From an uncultured Lachnoclostridium sp. (GTDB lineage: Bacteria; Bacillota; Clostridia; Lachnospirales; Lachnospiraceae), in NCBI GenBank assembly GCA_946415315.1, contig CAMKRZ010000002.1, positions 124,001 through 188,000 on the forward strand: DNA of 64,000 bases. The letters are read 5' to 3'. The notes beneath the pieces are model-generated. The model worked only from the letters and a program-made list of their open reading frames with translations. It had not been told where the DNA came from and did no database searches. Position numbers and translations under genes: made by a program. This document shows, piece by piece, positions 1 through 9,719 of the stretch. Every line of letters begins with the position of its first letter. Position 1 is the stretch's first letter.

Positions 1-572
1 GTCATATCGTACTTCTTCGCCGTCTCCGCGAGAAGCGCGAGGATTGCCTTTCCGGTCTTGTAGTCAAGCGCGCCGGTCGGCTCGTCACACAGCAACAGCT
101 TCGGTTTCTTCGCCAAAGCCCGCGCGATCGCCACGCGCTGTTGCTCTCCGCCCGACAACTGTGCCGGAAAATTCTTTGCCCGGTCCGCAAGTCCGACCGC
201 TGCGATCACTTCATTTGCGTCGAGCGGTTCTCGGCAGATCTGCGAGGCAAGTTCGACATTTTCCACGGCGGTGAGATTCTGGATCAGATTGTAAAACTGA
301 AATACGAACCCGATGTCCGCGCGGCGGTATTCGGTCAGTTTCCTGCGGTCGTACGCGGATATCGTCTCGCCGTCCAAAAGGATCGTACCGTCCGTCGCGG
401 TGTCCATCCCACCTAAAATGTTGAGGATCGTCGTCTTGCCGGCGCCGGATGCCCCGACCACCACGCAGATCTCGCCCTTCTCGATCTCAAACGACACACC
501 GTTCAGGGCGGGGATGGTCACCTCGCCCACGCGGTAAATCTTCGTCACATCATGGAATTCCACGTAACTCAT
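1..572 (-). CDS. ABC transporter ATP-binding protein, LolD/MacB type (C-terminus beyond window)
   Basis: This is the ATPase subunit of an ABC transporter of the LolD/MacB/FtsE-like branch, which energises FtsX-type permeases for lipoprotein, peptide or drug export at the membrane. The translation starts [16 protein letters not shown]. It has a Walker A (GASGAGKTT, about residues 40-48), a Q-loop (FVFQFYNL), a signature [15 protein letters not shown] and a Walker [13 protein letters not shown], so all nucleotide-binding motifs are intact. Only about 190 residues are visible; the frame is open to base 1, so the H-loop and C-terminus lie outside. The gene starts 11 bases after the topB stop and is probably read through from it. 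The partner permease should be just beyond the left edge. The family is clear; the substrate is not. Confidence 0.93.
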   Translation of the reverse strand, partial: MSYVEFHDVTKIYRVGEVTIPALNGVSFEIEKGEICVVVGASGAGKTTILNILGGMDTATDGTILLDGETISAYDRRKLTEYRRADIGFVFQFYNLIQNLTAVENVELASQICREPLDANEVIAAVGLADRAKNFPAQLSGGEQQRVAIARALAKKPKLLLCDEPTGALDYKTGKAILALLAETAKKYDM

Positions 573-583
573 AGCGTTCTCCG

Positions 584-2833
584 TCAACGATAGTACGAAT
601 CCACCACACGGAACTGATTCCGCAGCACGTCATGGTCCTGCTTCGCCTTCGCGTAGTCGGTCCATTTGGTGACGTATGCCTCCAGTTTCTCGAGGTACTC
701 CTTCTCGGTCGTAACACCGTCGGCCACCTGTGTCAGACCCTTCTCCCAGCTCGCAGTGAGCTCCGGGTTGAGGAGTGACCGAATGGACACGAATACCACG
801 TAAAATACAAGCTCCCCGAGTTTCTTCGGCGTGATCACCTGTGTCTTCTTGTTGAGGTTCAGGTAGTTGATCTTGATCAGTTTATTCAGGATCTCGGCGC
901 GCGTTGCGCTCGTTCCGATACCGCTGCCCTTGATCTGCGCGCGGAGCTCCTCGTCCTCGATGAGCTGGCCCGCATTTTCCATCGCAAGGATCAGGGAACC
1001 GGAGGTATAACGCTTCGGCGGCTTGGTCTCGCCCTCGCGCAGCTCGTAACCGGACACATCGATCTTCGCGCCCTTCTTCAGTGCCTTGATCCGGTCAAAC
1101 AGCGCCGTGTCGAGCACTTCCTCGGGCTCTTCCTCGGGCTTGTCGGAGTCCTTGCCGTCCTCCTTGTCCTTGCCCTTCTTCGCCTCCTTCGCCTCGTCCG
1201 CTCCGGCGCGCTTCGCCTCGTCCGTGCCGTACAGCGCAAGGTATCCGGGATTCTCCAGCACCTTGAAACTGCTGAAGAAATGCTCGGATTTTACTTCAAG
1301 TTCCATTGAAATCTTCTGGTATTCTGCCGGCGGGTAGAAAATCGCCAGGAAACGTCGAACGATACGGTCATACACTTTCCGCGCAAGCTCGCCGATCGAA
1401 GCAAGCTCCGACTGGCCTTCGCCTGTCGGTATGATCGCGTAGTGGTCCGTGATCTGCTTATCATTGACGTACCGCGTCTTCGCGATGTTCGCGTACAGTC
1501 CGAACTCCTTGACCTGCCTCGTGTACGGCAGATATGTCTCATTCTTCGAGAGCCCCGCAAGGTTCTTCGTGATCTCCTTCGCAACCGCTGTTGAGAGCAC
1601 GCGCGCGTCGGTTCTGGGGTACGTCACCAGCTTTCGCTCGTAGAGCATCTGCGTGATCTTCAGCGTCTCGTCGGGACTGATCTTAAAAAGCCGCGAGCAC
1701 TCGTTCTGAAGCTCCGCTAAGTTGAACAGCAGCGGAGGATTCTTCTTCTCTTTCTTCTTCTCTATGTTCGTGAGCGTTGCCCGGGAACACTCCGGATCGG
1801 AACCGTCCACGAGAAAATGGTTGTCAGGGTTGTCCGTAACCGCTTTTGCAACGTTATCGGTTGCCGCGGGAACGGTTGCTTCCCCGATAGTATCTGTTGA
1901 CGCGGTCGCTGCTGTCTCTTCTTCACCGGATGGCGGATTTACCGCTTTCGCAGCTTCCTGCAAATCTTCGCTCACCGCAGGCGCTTTCACCCCGCCGAGC
2001 ATCTCGATCAAAGCCTCCGCATCCTCACGCTTGCGGAAGCCATTTTCCTTGTAGAGGAGCGGTGATTCAAAGTACTTCGAGCCTTTCACCGCGCGCCATT
2101 CGCCGTGGAACTGCTCCCCCTCGAGGGAGTACGCACCCATCACGCGGAAGAAAGGCGTCTTTACGAAATTTCGAATGTCCTGCTCCCTGCGCACGACCAT
2201 GCCGAGAACGCAGGTCATCACGCGTCCGACGGAGATCGCTCCGAGTCGGTCCACCTGCATATGACTCCGCAGAAGCGTGCCGTAGTTGATCGTCAGCGCA
2301 CGCGAAAAATTAATGCCCATCAGGTAGTCTTCCTTCGCACGCAGATACGCGGCGTCAGACAGATTGTTGTATGCCGAAAGAGGCTTAGCCTCGCGGATCC
2401 CGCGGAGGATTTCCTCCTCCGTCTGCGAGTCGATCCACACACGGCGCTTGTCCTTGGTTGCCGGCACCTTCGCCATCTGGTCGACCAGCCGGTAGATATA
2501 CTCTCCCTCGCGCCCCGAGTCGGTGCACACATAGATGCGCTCAACATCGTCGCGGTTGAGGAGCCCTTTTACAATATCAAACTGCTTCTTCACATTGCCG
2601 ATGACCTCGTATTTCCAGGTCTTCGGCAGGAACGGCAGCGTGTCAGCCTTCCACTGCTTCAGTTTCGGGTCGTAGACTTCCGGGTAACTCATCGTGACCA
2701 GGTGCCCCACGCACCACGTAACGACGCTTCCGCCGCTCTCGAGATACCCGTCTTTTCTCGAAAAATCCTCATGCAGCGCCTTCGCGAACTCCTGCGCCAC
2801 ACTCGGTTTCTCCGCAATATACAGATTCTTCAT
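584..2833 (-). CDS. topB: DNA topoisomerase III (type IA), TopB-like
   Basis: Type IA topoisomerase that passes single strands to relax or decatenate DNA; 749 residues. The N-terminal TOPRIM domain starts MKNLYIAEKPS and has the acidic motif TDSGREGEY near residue 105. The catalytic tyrosine is in TYPRTD near residue 400, and GIGTSATRAEI follows in the C-terminal part. The start at 2833 is preferred over an upstream in-frame ATG because it has an AAAGGA ribosome site and gives the usual TopB N-terminus. Two low-complexity insertions are odd: an Ala/Thr-rich stretch at about residues 295-360 and a Lys/Glu/Asp-rich linker at about 555-590. They look like solvent-exposed spacers within the toroid. 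Chromosomal Firmicute TopB and plasmid or ICE TopB are similar; no conjugation genes are visible here, so this one looks chromosomal. Confidence 0.93.
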   Translation of the reverse strand: MKNLYIAEKPSVAQEFAKALHEDFSRKDGYLESGGSVVTWCVGHLVTMSYPEVYDPKLKQWKADTLPFLPKTWKYEVIGNVKKQFDIVKGLLNRDDVERIYVCTDSGREGEYIYRLVDQMAKVPATKDKRRVWIDSQTEEEILRGIREAKPLSAYNNLSDAAYLRAKEDYLMGINFSRALTINYGTLLRSHMQVDRLGAISVGRVMTCVLGMVVRREQDIRNFVKTPFFRVMGAYSLEGEQFHGEWRAVKGSKYFESPLLYKENGFRKREDAEALIEMLGGVKAPAVSEDLQEAAKAVNPPSGEEETAATASTDTIGEATVPAATDNVAKAVTDNPDNHFLVDGSDPECSRATLTNIEKKKEKKNPPLLFNLAELQNECSRLFKISPDETLKITQMLYERKLVTYPRTDARVLSTAVAKEITKNLAGLSKNETYLPYTRQVKEFGLYANIAKTRYVNDKQITDHYAIIPTGEGQSELASIGELARKVYDRIVRRFLAIFYPPAEYQKISMELEVKSEHFFSSFKVLENPGYLALYGTDEAKRAGADEAKEAKKGKDKEDGKDSDKPEEEPEEVLDTALFDRIKALKKGAKIDVSGYELREGETKPPKRYTSGSLILAMENAGQLIEDEELRAQIKGSGIGTSATRAEILNKLIKINYLNLNKKTQVITPKKLGELVFYVVFVSIRSLLNPELTASWEKGLTQVADGVTTEKEYLEKLEAYVTKWTDYAKAKQDHDVLRNQFRVVDSYYR

Positions 2834-2897
2834 GTCTGTCCTTTCCCTTTCTCCGAGTGTCCCCATTGTACCACAGTGACTCCGTGAACGCAAGCAA

Positions 2898-2928
2898 GCA
2901 TCCCCTCAGCCTGTCACCGGGGGGATGC
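2898..2928 (-). terminator. hairpin after the membrane-protein gene, weak terminator
   Basis: Inverted repeat GCATCCCC ... GGGGATGC with a 15-base loop lies between the stop at 2963 and the topB start at 2833. On the minus strand only a weak T-containing tail (TTGCTTGC) follows, so it may be a leaky terminator or a processing hairpin. Confidence 0.4.
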
Positions 2929-2962
2929 CTGAAAATGGATTTCAATTTACTATCTTGCCGGA

Positions 2963-4453
2963 TCACCACTCCTCCGGCGTTCCTCGTAAGTCATACACCC
3001 ACTTGCCTTGATACGCGCCTACTGCCTCAACGCGCCAATCGTCAACCGGGACCGCCCAGATTCTTGTGATCTCCGGCAGCGCTGCCAGCTCCTCGACAAG
3101 TTTGTACGGAACATCAAGATACAGCGAGTGCACATACTCATACTCCGGTTTGTATTGCTGATACTGCGGGTATTTTTCGAAAAATGCTGCTTCCTGCTCA
3201 CGCTCCCACACACCGGGAAGCGAGTTCTTCAGATCCCGGCCGGTGAGTCCCAACTCCACGCGGGGATCATCGTTGCTCACGGGATTCTCTTGTTCCATCA
3301 GCCAGTTGTACGCGGCATACTCCTCCGGGTACTGCTCCCGTAACATCCGCTCTCCTTCATCCCAGGCATTGCCGAATTCTACACTGATGGAGACGATCTC
3401 ATCCGCATCACGACATCCCGTCAGCTCCTCGTCAAGCTTTCCGCTCCCATCGCCGCGGATGATATACGGGTTCTGCACCGGTACCGGTTCCTTCGGCGGA
3501 AGTGCAGTGAAGCCCTCCAGCTCCTCCAGTTCGTCGTATGCCCACACGAAGAAGTAGGCATAGTTTTCAGACGGGATAAATCCTTCAATCTGCGATTTCG
3601 TCATCAGCACGATAACGCGATCGGTATCCGAGACGAGGATCGCGCCCATGTCACAGATCCTGTCAATCTCCGGCTGCAGCAACGGTCTGGCAAACTCCCG
3701 CACATACTCGGGGCATCGGCTGATGATGTCCCGGATCTCGCTGATATAATTCCACTCCTCCTCGGTATGGGAAGCACGCCATATACCCTCAAAGATCACC
3801 CACGGATCATGCTGTTCGTAGTACTCATAATCTCTCTCCGCCTCGGGGTATTCCTTATAGTACACGTTTTTCACATAATCGTAGTAGTCTTTCTCGTATT
3901 GCACGATAGCCGGATCTTTCTCGTATTTTGCGACAAATTCATCACGGAACGTGTTGATTTTATACTGGTAATCAGGATAAAACTCGATCTCCACCGCAAA
4001 ATACGTATCGTCGTCCTTGACCATCTGGACTGCTTCCTCCAGAGTCCATGGGTATATCTCCATATGACCGCAACAGGGGATGTATTCTGCACGTATAAAA
4101 GGGTTGTTTGCTTTCATCGAGAACGTCGCCGTGTCCGGGAACACCGGTGTAGGCGTCACAGACTCCGTCGGCTGCGCGGGCTCCGTCGGCTGCACGGGTT
4201 CCCCGGTCGGTACCGAGGTTGCAACTGCTGTCGGAGTTGTTTCCGCTGCAATTGCCGAAGAGTCCCGTTCTGATGTGTTTCTGTTGAGAACCGTTCTGAG
4301 TTTCCATCCTGCAAATCCCAGTACGGCGATGCCGAGCACTGCAATTACGATGGAAAACATCCTTTGATTCCAGAAGCCGCTCTGTTCCATTTCTTTTTCA
4401 TATTGTTCTGTCTTATGCCATATACTGTCAACAACGTCTTTATGATCTCTCAT
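2963..4453 (-). CDS. single-pass membrane protein coupled to an ECF sigma factor (possible anti-sigma/sensor)
   Basis: I do not recognise a named family. The 496-residue protein has a short cytoplasmic N-terminus (about 30 residues), one membrane helix (about 31-50, MFSIVIAVLGIAVLGFAGW), then a Thr/Pro/Glu-rich stalk (about 75-110) and a roughly 380-residue extracellular domain rich in Tyr, Glu and Trp. The extracellular domain has several YxxxYxxYxxxYP-like stretches. Its first 14 bases overlap the end of the sigma-factor gene, with a GGGAGGGG ribosome site inside that gene, so translation is coupled. Known genes in this position next to ECF sigma factors usually encode anti-sigma factors or RsgI-like sensors. 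No zinc anti-sigma HxxxCxxC motif is visible in the short cytoplasmic part, so the anti-sigma role is inference from position and topology only. Confidence 0.7.
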   Translation of the reverse strand: MRDHKDVVDSIWHKTEQYEKEMEQSGFWNQRMFSIVIAVLGIAVLGFAGWKLRTVLNRNTSERDSSAIAAETTPTAVATSVPTGEPVQPTEPAQPTESVTPTPVFPDTATFSMKANNPFIRAEYIPCCGHMEIYPWTLEEAVQMVKDDDTYFAVEIEFYPDYQYKINTFRDEFVAKYEKDPAIVQYEKDYYDYVKNVYYKEYPEAERDYEYYEQHDPWVIFEGIWRASHTEEEWNYISEIRDIISRCPEYVREFARPLLQPEIDRICDMGAILVSDTDRVIVLMTKSQIEGFIPSENYAYFFVWAYDELEELEGFTALPPKEPVPVQNPYIIRGDGSGKLDEELTGCRDADEIVSISVEFGNAWDEGERMLREQYPEEYAAYNWLMEQENPVSNDDPRVELGLTGRDLKNSLPGVWEREQEAAFFEKYPQYQQYKPEYEYVHSLYLDVPYKLVEELAALPEITRIWAVPVDDWRVEAVGAYQGKWVYDLRGTPEEW

Positions 4454-4994
4454 GATACCCCTCCCGATTCATCTCGTCCCGAAGAGCTTCCTTTGCTCTC
4501 GTAACCATGTGGTTGACACTGTGGATCGACTTGTCCATGGCAACCGCGATCTCCTGTGCCGACATGTCTTCGAAATACTTCAGCCACAACACTCTCCGGT
4601 ACTCCGGCTTCATCCTGTGCAGGCAACGGTGAAGCGCCCGTTTTTCCTCATCTTTGAAAAACTCGCGCGCCGAGTCCTGCTCCTGTGAAATCATCAGCGA
4701 AACATCTTCCGGGGATACCGGTACCGTTCGCTGATTCTTCCGAAGGTACTTGCCGGTGACATTGCGGCCGATTGCGAACAACCAGGTTTTGAAGGAGGAT
4801 TTGCCCTTGAATTTCGGTTTCTTCGTGGTTAGAACAAGCATGGTCTCTTCCGCCATATCCTCCGCGTCATGAAGGTTGTTCAGCCACGTGTTCAGGTAGA
4901 GAACAAGACCGTCGTAATACGCATCAACGATCTCCGTGATGCCGTTACGGTCTCCGGACAAAAAACGATGGTAGCTACTTGCACCGTTATCCAT
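4440..4994 (-). CDS. RNA polymerase sigma factor, sigma-70 family, ECF subfamily
   Basis: 184-residue sigma factor with only regions 2 and 4, as expected for ECF (group 4) sigma factors. Region 2 covers about residues 20-85 (NLHDAEDMAEETM, then FKTWLFAIGRNVTGKYLRK). Region 4 covers about 120-175 (YRRVLWLKYFEDMSAQEIAVAMDKSIHSVNHMVTRAKEAL) with a clear helix-turn-helix. It should direct polymerase to a small envelope- or stress-type regulon, released by a membrane partner. The ATG at 4994 follows a GGGAGGGAGA ribosome site at good spacing. The downstream gene overlaps it by 14 bases. No clear autoregulatory promoter was identified in the roughly 160 bases upstream. Confidence 0.93.
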   Translation of the reverse strand: MDNGASSYHRFLSGDRNGITEIVDAYYDGLVLYLNTWLNNLHDAEDMAEETMLVLTTKKPKFKGKSSFKTWLFAIGRNVTGKYLRKNQRTVPVSPEDVSLMISQEQDSAREFFKDEEKRALHRCLHRMKPEYRRVLWLKYFEDMSAQEIAVAMDKSIHSVNHMVTRAKEALRDEMNREGYHERS

Positions 4995-5154
4995 ACTCTC
5001 CCTCCCATGTAAACCGAAGCGGTCGGCTGCTCCGCAAAACCGGGCAACCTCATCCCCTTCTGTCCATTAGTACCGTTTAGGGAACAAAAATCGCCGTTTT
5101 TTCGTTTGGGTGCATCATTTTCCGCGATTTACGCGTTTGACGAACGATTTCCCG

Positions 5155-5192
5155 TGATAAAACTCGTGCCGCCCCCTTTCGGAGACGGCACG
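5155..5192 (-). terminator. glyA intrinsic terminator
   Basis: A 28-base hairpin (5165-5192): outer arms CGTGCC/GGCACG, six further pairs with G-T wobbles, and a GAAA tetraloop. On the minus strand it is followed by AGTTTTATC. It lies 20 bases after the glyA stop. Confidence 0.85.
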
Positions 5193-5212
5193 GTGTTCAC
5201 ATTCGAAAAATA

Positions 5213-6460
5213 TTACTCGTACAGCGGGTACTTGTCGGTCAGCGACTTCACGATCGCGTAAGCCTCTGCCTTTTTTGCCTCATCGCCGGGGTTCTTCACA
5301 ACCAGGGCGATCGCCTCGGCGATCTTGTCCATGTCGGCCTCGTTCATGCCGCGGGACGTAACTGCTGCAGTTCCCAGGCGGATGCCGCTCGTTACGAAAG
5401 GCGACGCGGGATCGTTCGGGATCGTGTTCTTGTTGCAGGTGATATGTACCTCATCAAGGAGCTTCTCAGCGTCCTTGCCGGTGATATTCATGTTGATGAG
5501 GTCAACCAGCATCAGGTGGTTGTCGGTTCCGTCGGAAACAATCTTGAAACCGCGGCTCTGCAGTCCCTTGCAGAGTGCCTGTGCGTTCTTCACGATGTTG
5601 CCTGCATACTCCTTGAAGGAAGGCTCCAGTGCTTCCTTGAAGCAGACTGCCTTCGCTGCGATCACATGCATCAGAGGACCGCCCTGGATTCCCGGGAACA
5701 CGGCTTTGTTGAACTTGTGCTCATCGGCAAATGCCTGGCTTGAAAGGATCATACCGCCTCTCGGTCCGCGGAGCGTCTTGTGCGTCGTCGTGGTGACTAC
5801 ATGTGCGTACGGGATCGGGCTCTCATGGTAACCGCCGGCAACAAGACCTGCGATGTGAGCCATATCAACCATCAGGTAAGCGCCTACCATGTCGGCGATC
5901 TCACGGAAGCGCTTGAAATCGATCTTTCTCGCGTATGCGCTCGCGCCGGCAATGATCAGTTTCGGCTGGCAATCCTTCGCGATGCGCTCCACCTCGTCGT
6001 AATCGATGAAACCGTCATCGTTAACGCCGTAAGGCACGATGTTGAAGTACGTACCGGAGAAGTTCACCGGGCTGCCGTGCGTCAGGTGACCGCCGTGTGC
6101 AAGGTTCATACCCATCACGGTGTCGCCGGGCTTGAGAAGCGCGAACTGCACTGCCATGTTGGCCTGTGCACCGGAGTGCGGCTGAACGTTGACATACTCG
6201 CAACCGAAGAGCTTCTTCGCGCGCTCGATCGCAAGATTTTCCGCGATATCCACGCACTGGCATCCGCCGTAGTAACGCTTGCCGGGATACCCTTCCGCAT
6301 ACTTGTTCGTGAGCACGCTGCCCATCGCTGCCATGACAGCCTTGCTGACAAGGTTCTCGGAGGCGATCAGCTCAATGTTCTCTCTCTGCCGGCCAAGCTC
6401 GAGCTCAATGCTCTCGGCAAGTTCCGGATCAACCGTCTTCACATCATCGAATGAATACAT
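5213..6460 (-). CDS. glyA: serine hydroxymethyltransferase
   Basis: Cytoplasmic PLP enzyme that converts serine and tetrahydrofolate to glycine and 5,10-methylene-THF, the main source of one-carbon units (including for the purine genes of this window). 415 residues, the normal length. Diagnostic stretches are [48 protein letters not shown], the PLP lysine in [16 protein letters not shown] near residue 225, and the C-terminal [15 protein letters not shown]. It appears to be a single-gene unit: it ends at a strong terminator and is separated from degV by 45 bases. Confidence 0.98.
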   Translation of the reverse strand: MYSFDDVKTVDPELAESIELELGRQRENIELIASENLVSKAVMAAMGSVLTNKYAEGYPGKRYYGGCQCVDIAENLAIERAKKLFGCEYVNVQPHSGAQANMAVQFALLKPGDTVMGMNLAHGGHLTHGSPVNFSGTYFNIVPYGVNDDGFIDYDEVERIAKDCQPKLIIAGASAYARKIDFKRFREIADMVGAYLMVDMAHIAGLVAGGYHESPIPYAHVVTTTTHKTLRGPRGGMILSSQAFADEHKFNKAVFPGIQGGPLMHVIAAKAVCFKEALEPSFKEYAGNIVKNAQALCKGLQSRGFKIVSDGTDNHLMLVDLINMNITGKDAEKLLDEVHITCNKNTIPNDPASPFVTSGIRLGTAAVTSRGMNEADMDKIAEAIALVVKNPGDEAKKAEAYAIVKSLTDKYPLYE

Positions 6461-6505
6461 AGGTGGTTTTCCTTTCCCTTGAATTATATTGAAATTAATT
6501 CCGTA

Positions 6506-7393
6506 TCACTGTTTGTCAAACCCGGGTCGCGCTCCACCGAACACCATCGCGCACATACCGTTTCCTACATGACTGCCGATGATCGGTCCGATCGAATACA
6601 TGCGCACATCCGCATCCGGCAATTCCTCCAGGACCATCTGCTTGAGAAGTTCCGCTTTCTCCATGCAGTCCGCATGCGCAATGAGTATCGTCTGCGTCTC
6701 CGGATTCACCGCGTCTGCACGAAGCCGCTTCATCAGGTAAAGAAGCGCATTTCTCGTGCCGCGTTCCTTGGAAACAACCGTGAGTTTGCCTTCCGGATCG
6801 ATCGTCAGCACCGGCTGGATCTTGAGCGCACTACCTACGATCGCCTCGAACGAATTCAGGCGTCCGCCGCGCTTTAAATGCATCAGATTCTCCACTGTGA
6901 ACCACTGGCAGCAGCGCGTGATGTCCTCGCGAACGATCGCTTCCAGTTCCTCGAGCGATGCGCCGTTTCGGTACGCTTTCGCTGCGTTCAGGACAATCCA
7001 GCCCTCGCCTACGGAAGCACACAGCGTGTCGATCACACGGATCGTTCTTCCCGGATACTCCTCCTCAAGCTCACGCGCGATCATCGATGAAGTCGCGCAG
7101 GAACCGCTGAGTCCGGAGGAAAAAGCGAGGTACAGAACGTCCTTTCCGGCTTTGAGGCTCTCCTCGAAATAAGTGCGATATACGAGCGGATTGATCTGCG
7201 CCGTCTTCGGCATCTCTCCGTTTTTCAGTCTCTCGTAAAATACAGGGATTGACATCTCACGCTCATCGGCATGATGCATATACTCCGTATCCCCGAACAT
7301 AAATCCCATCGGAATGCACACTACGCCAAGCTCCTCATATGTGCGAGCGTCAAGGTCCGCGGTGACATCCGTGATCAATGTATAATTGTTCAT
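6506..7393 (-). CDS. DegV family fatty-acid-binding protein
   Basis: 295-residue DegV/FakB-type protein. This family binds a single fatty acid; in several Firmicutes FakB presents it to the kinase FakA for incorporation into lipids. Characteristic stretches are ITDVTADLDARTYEELGV at the N-terminus, the KTAQINPLVY segment (the TSqpsp-like loop), LAFSSGLSGSCATS and NLMHLKRGGRLNS. The ATG at 7393 has a GGAG site. No fakA-like gene is in the window, so the exact partner is unknown. The AT-rich 113 bases upstream probably hold its promoter, but no clean -35/-10 pair stands out. Confidence 0.93.
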   Translation of the reverse strand: MNNYTLITDVTADLDARTYEELGVVCIPMGFMFGDTEYMHHADEREMSIPVFYERLKNGEMPKTAQINPLVYRTYFEESLKAGKDVLYLAFSSGLSGSCATSSMIARELEEEYPGRTIRVIDTLCASVGEGWIVLNAAKAYRNGASLEELEAIVREDITRCCQWFTVENLMHLKRGGRLNSFEAIVGSALKIQPVLTIDPEGKLTVVSKERGTRNALLYLMKRLRADAVNPETQTILIAHADCMEKAELLKQMVLEELPDADVRMYSIGPIIGSHVGNGMCAMVFGGARPGFDKQ

Positions 7394-7506
7394 TCATTTC
7401 TCCACAACATTTTCTATTCTCAACAACGGCCAATAAGCCTATCGAATCATATCATAAACTGTTGTAAAAGAAAACAGGAACTTTCAAGTTTATAAAAATG
7501 TAATGG

Positions 7507-8007
7507 TCAATATACAAAATTGGACAAAAGGCCGTAACTGATGATGTCCACGATGATCGCCGCCATGAAGATCCCGAGCAGAATGGCAATGCTTGCTTTC
7601 TTGATCTTAAAATTGAACAGCGCAGCGATGAGCGACCCCATCCAGGCTCCCGTTCCGGGAATCGGAATTCCTACGAAAAGCAGCAGAAACAAAAACTCCC
7701 CTTTCTCGGCTCCCGCGGACTTCTTCGTCGCGCGTTCCTCGAGCTTTTCCACAAATCCCTTCAGAATATTGTGTTCCTTCATAAAAGCAAATATATGCTT
7801 GATGAACAACAGGATAAACGGAATCGGGATGATATTACCGATGATACAGATGAGGTTCGCCTGCAACAGTGGTATATCAAGCATCGACGAAATCAAAAGG
7901 CCGCCGCGAAGCTCAATGAGTGGAACCATCGATACGAGGAAGACAAACACTTCCTTCGGAAGCCAGCTGCTGAAGTTCGCGTTGTACCAGTTGACAAGAC
8001 TCTCCAT
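7507..8007 (-). CDS. small multidrug export protein family (COG2426)
   Basis: 166-residue integral membrane protein with about four hydrophobic helices. The family signature PLIELRGGLLIS lies near residue 30 and FVGIPIPGTGAWMGSLIAALF near residue 115. The family is annotated as small multidrug exporters, but transport function is poorly established. It follows thrC by 13 bases with a GGAGG site overlapping the gap, so it is almost certainly cotranscribed with thrC. Confidence 0.88.
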   Translation of the reverse strand: MESLVNWYNANFSSWLPKEVFVFLVSMVPLIELRGGLLISSMLDIPLLQANLICIIGNIIPIPFILLFIKHIFAFMKEHNILKGFVEKLEERATKKSAGAEKGEFLFLLLFVGIPIPGTGAWMGSLIAALFNFKIKKASIAILLGIFMAAIIVDIISYGLLSNFVY

Positions 8008-8020
8008 GGAATTCCTCCGA

Positions 8021-9508
8021 TTACAATCCTAGAATTCTGCTCACCGTGAGCTTCATGCCCTCCGTTTTGCATACGGTGTCATGCCGCACGGGCGCCGCGC
8101 GAAGCTCCGTGATCGCCGGCGGAAGTGCCACGTTGGCAATCGCCGAAAGGCGATCGATCAGCGTAAAATCATCCTCCTCCGAAACCTTGCCCTCGATCGC
8201 AGCCATCACGCTGCGCGCAAACTTGAACGGGCTTGCGGTCGAAGCGATTACTGTGCGGGTATTGTCGCGCGAGCCGTTCACATACTCCTTGTAGACGTAA
8301 CTCGCTACTGCCGTATGCGGATCGATCACGTACCCGGTGCGCTCGTAGAGCGTGCGGATGGCCGAGGCCGTATCCTCCTCCGTCGCATAGCCGGACGCAA
8401 AATCGGCGAGACCTTCTCGCATCTTCTCACTGATGTCGTAGATGCCGCCGTCGGTGAGATTCTTCATCAGTTTCGCGGTAACGTCGCTGTTGTCGTCCGC
8501 GATATGGTAGATCAGTCTCTCCAGGTTGCTGGAGATCAGAATGTCCATCGAAGGAGAGCTCGTAAGCACGAACTCACGGTTGCGGTCATACCGTCCGGTC
8601 TCGAAGAAATCGAACAGAACCTTGTTCGTATTAGACGCACAGATCAGCTTGTCGATCGGCACGCCGATTTTCTTCGCGTAGTAAGCGGCAAGAATGTTGC
8701 CGAAGTTGCCGGTAGGAACGGTCACATGGATCTTCTCGCCGTCCTGAATGTGACCCTCTGCAAGAAGCTTGCAGTATGCGTATGTATAGTAAACGATCTG
8801 GGGAACCAGACGTCCGATATTGATCGAGTTGGCCGACGAGAACCGGAAGCCGTGAGCCGCAAGCTCCTTCTTCAGCTCCGCATCGTTGAACATGCGCTTG
8901 ACACCGGTTTGCGCATCGTCGAAGTTGCCGGTGATCCCGATGACCGAAGTATTGTCACCCTTCTGTGTCACCATCTGACGCTCCTGGATCGCGCTCACGC
9001 CGTTCTTCGGATAGAACACGATGATCCTTGTACCGGGAACATCGGCAAATCCCGCGAGCGCCGCCTTGCCGGTATCACCTGACGTCGCCGTCAGGATCAC
9101 GATCTCGTCCGTGATGCCATTCTTCTTCGCCGCCGTCGTCATCAGGTGCGGCAAAATGCTGAGCGCCATATCCTTGAAGGCGATCGTTGCGCCGTGGAAC
9201 AACTCAAGGTAGTATGCTCCGTCTGCCTGTACAAGCGGAGCGATCTCCTCGGTGTCAAATTTGTCATCGTATGCCGCATCGATGCAGGCCTTCAGCTCTT
9301 CCTCCGTGTAATCCGTGAGGAACAGAGAAAGCACCTCATACGCCGTCTCGCGGTACGTCATCTGCGACAGTTCGCGCATCGTACGCGCAAGCTTCGGCAG
9401 CTCGACCGGAACATACAGTCCCCCGTCGGGAGCAAGGCCCTGCAAAATCGCCTGTGAAGCGGTTACTACACCCGCGTCGCCGCGAGTACTTTTGTACAGC
9501 ATCTCCAT
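8021..9508 (-). CDS. thrC: threonine synthase
   Basis: PLP-dependent enzyme for the last step of threonine synthesis (O-phosphohomoserine to threonine). 495 residues, the long form that starts MEMLYKSTRGDAG. The PLP lysine is in LFHGATIAFKDMALS, and the phosphate-binding loop is in TATSGDTGKAALAGF. The ATG at 9508 was chosen over much longer upstream frames because it has a GGAGG site at seven bases and lies just after a consensus promoter. The mRNA leader carries a short hairpin (see 9524-9548). The downstream partner is a small membrane export protein; coupling of an amino-acid biosynthesis gene to an exporter may relate to overflow export, which is inference. Confidence 0.96.
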   Translation of the reverse strand: MEMLYKSTRGDAGVVTASQAILQGLAPDGGLYVPVELPKLARTMRELSQMTYRETAYEVLSLFLTDYTEEELKACIDAAYDDKFDTEEIAPLVQADGAYYLELFHGATIAFKDMALSILPHLMTTAAKKNGITDEIVILTATSGDTGKAALAGFADVPGTRIIVFYPKNGVSAIQERQMVTQKGDNTSVIGITGNFDDAQTGVKRMFNDAELKKELAAHGFRFSSANSINIGRLVPQIVYYTYAYCKLLAEGHIQDGEKIHVTVPTGNFGNILAAYYAKKIGVPIDKLICASNTNKVLFDFFETGRYDRNREFVLTSSPSMDILISSNLERLIYHIADDNSDVTAKLMKNLTDGGIYDISEKMREGLADFASGYATEEDTASAIRTLYERTGYVIDPHTAVASYVYKEYVNGSRDNTRTVIASTASPFKFARSVMAAIEGKVSEEDDFTLIDRLSAIANVALPPAITELRAAPVRHDTVCKTEGMKLTVSRILGL

Positions 9509-9523
9509 ACGACAACCTCCATT

Positions 9524-9548
9524 GCGGTCGTCATTTTGCGCCGACCGC
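9524..9548 (-). promoter_or_regulatory. thrC leader hairpin
   Basis: A 7-bp inverted repeat (GCGGTCG / CGACCGC, 11-base loop) lies in the short thrC leader, between the predicted transcription start (about 9555) and the GGAGG site. It is too short to be a classical leader-peptide attenuator, but is placed to affect initiation or mRNA stability. Confidence 0.4.
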
Positions 9549-9561
9549 ACAATCAGAGAAA

Positions 9562-9590
9562 AGTATAACACAAACCCCGTGTCGTTACAA
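9562..9590 (-). promoter_or_regulatory. thrC promoter
   Basis: Minus-strand -35 TTGTAA (9585-9590), 17-base spacer, -10 TATACT (9562-9567), with an extended TG one base upstream of the -10. Predicted start is near 9555, giving a leader of about 45 bases. Confidence 0.8.
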
Positions 9591-9719
9591 TCGGATTTTT
9601 CGCCAAATCGGAGGGGTTTCGAAAGCCATTTCCCGTTATATTTCCGAGAAGACCGCGCGAACGGTAAACCGTTCCGTCTGCTCCCCGTGCTTTGCCCGTC
9701 CGTGAAACTGTTTTCGTTG

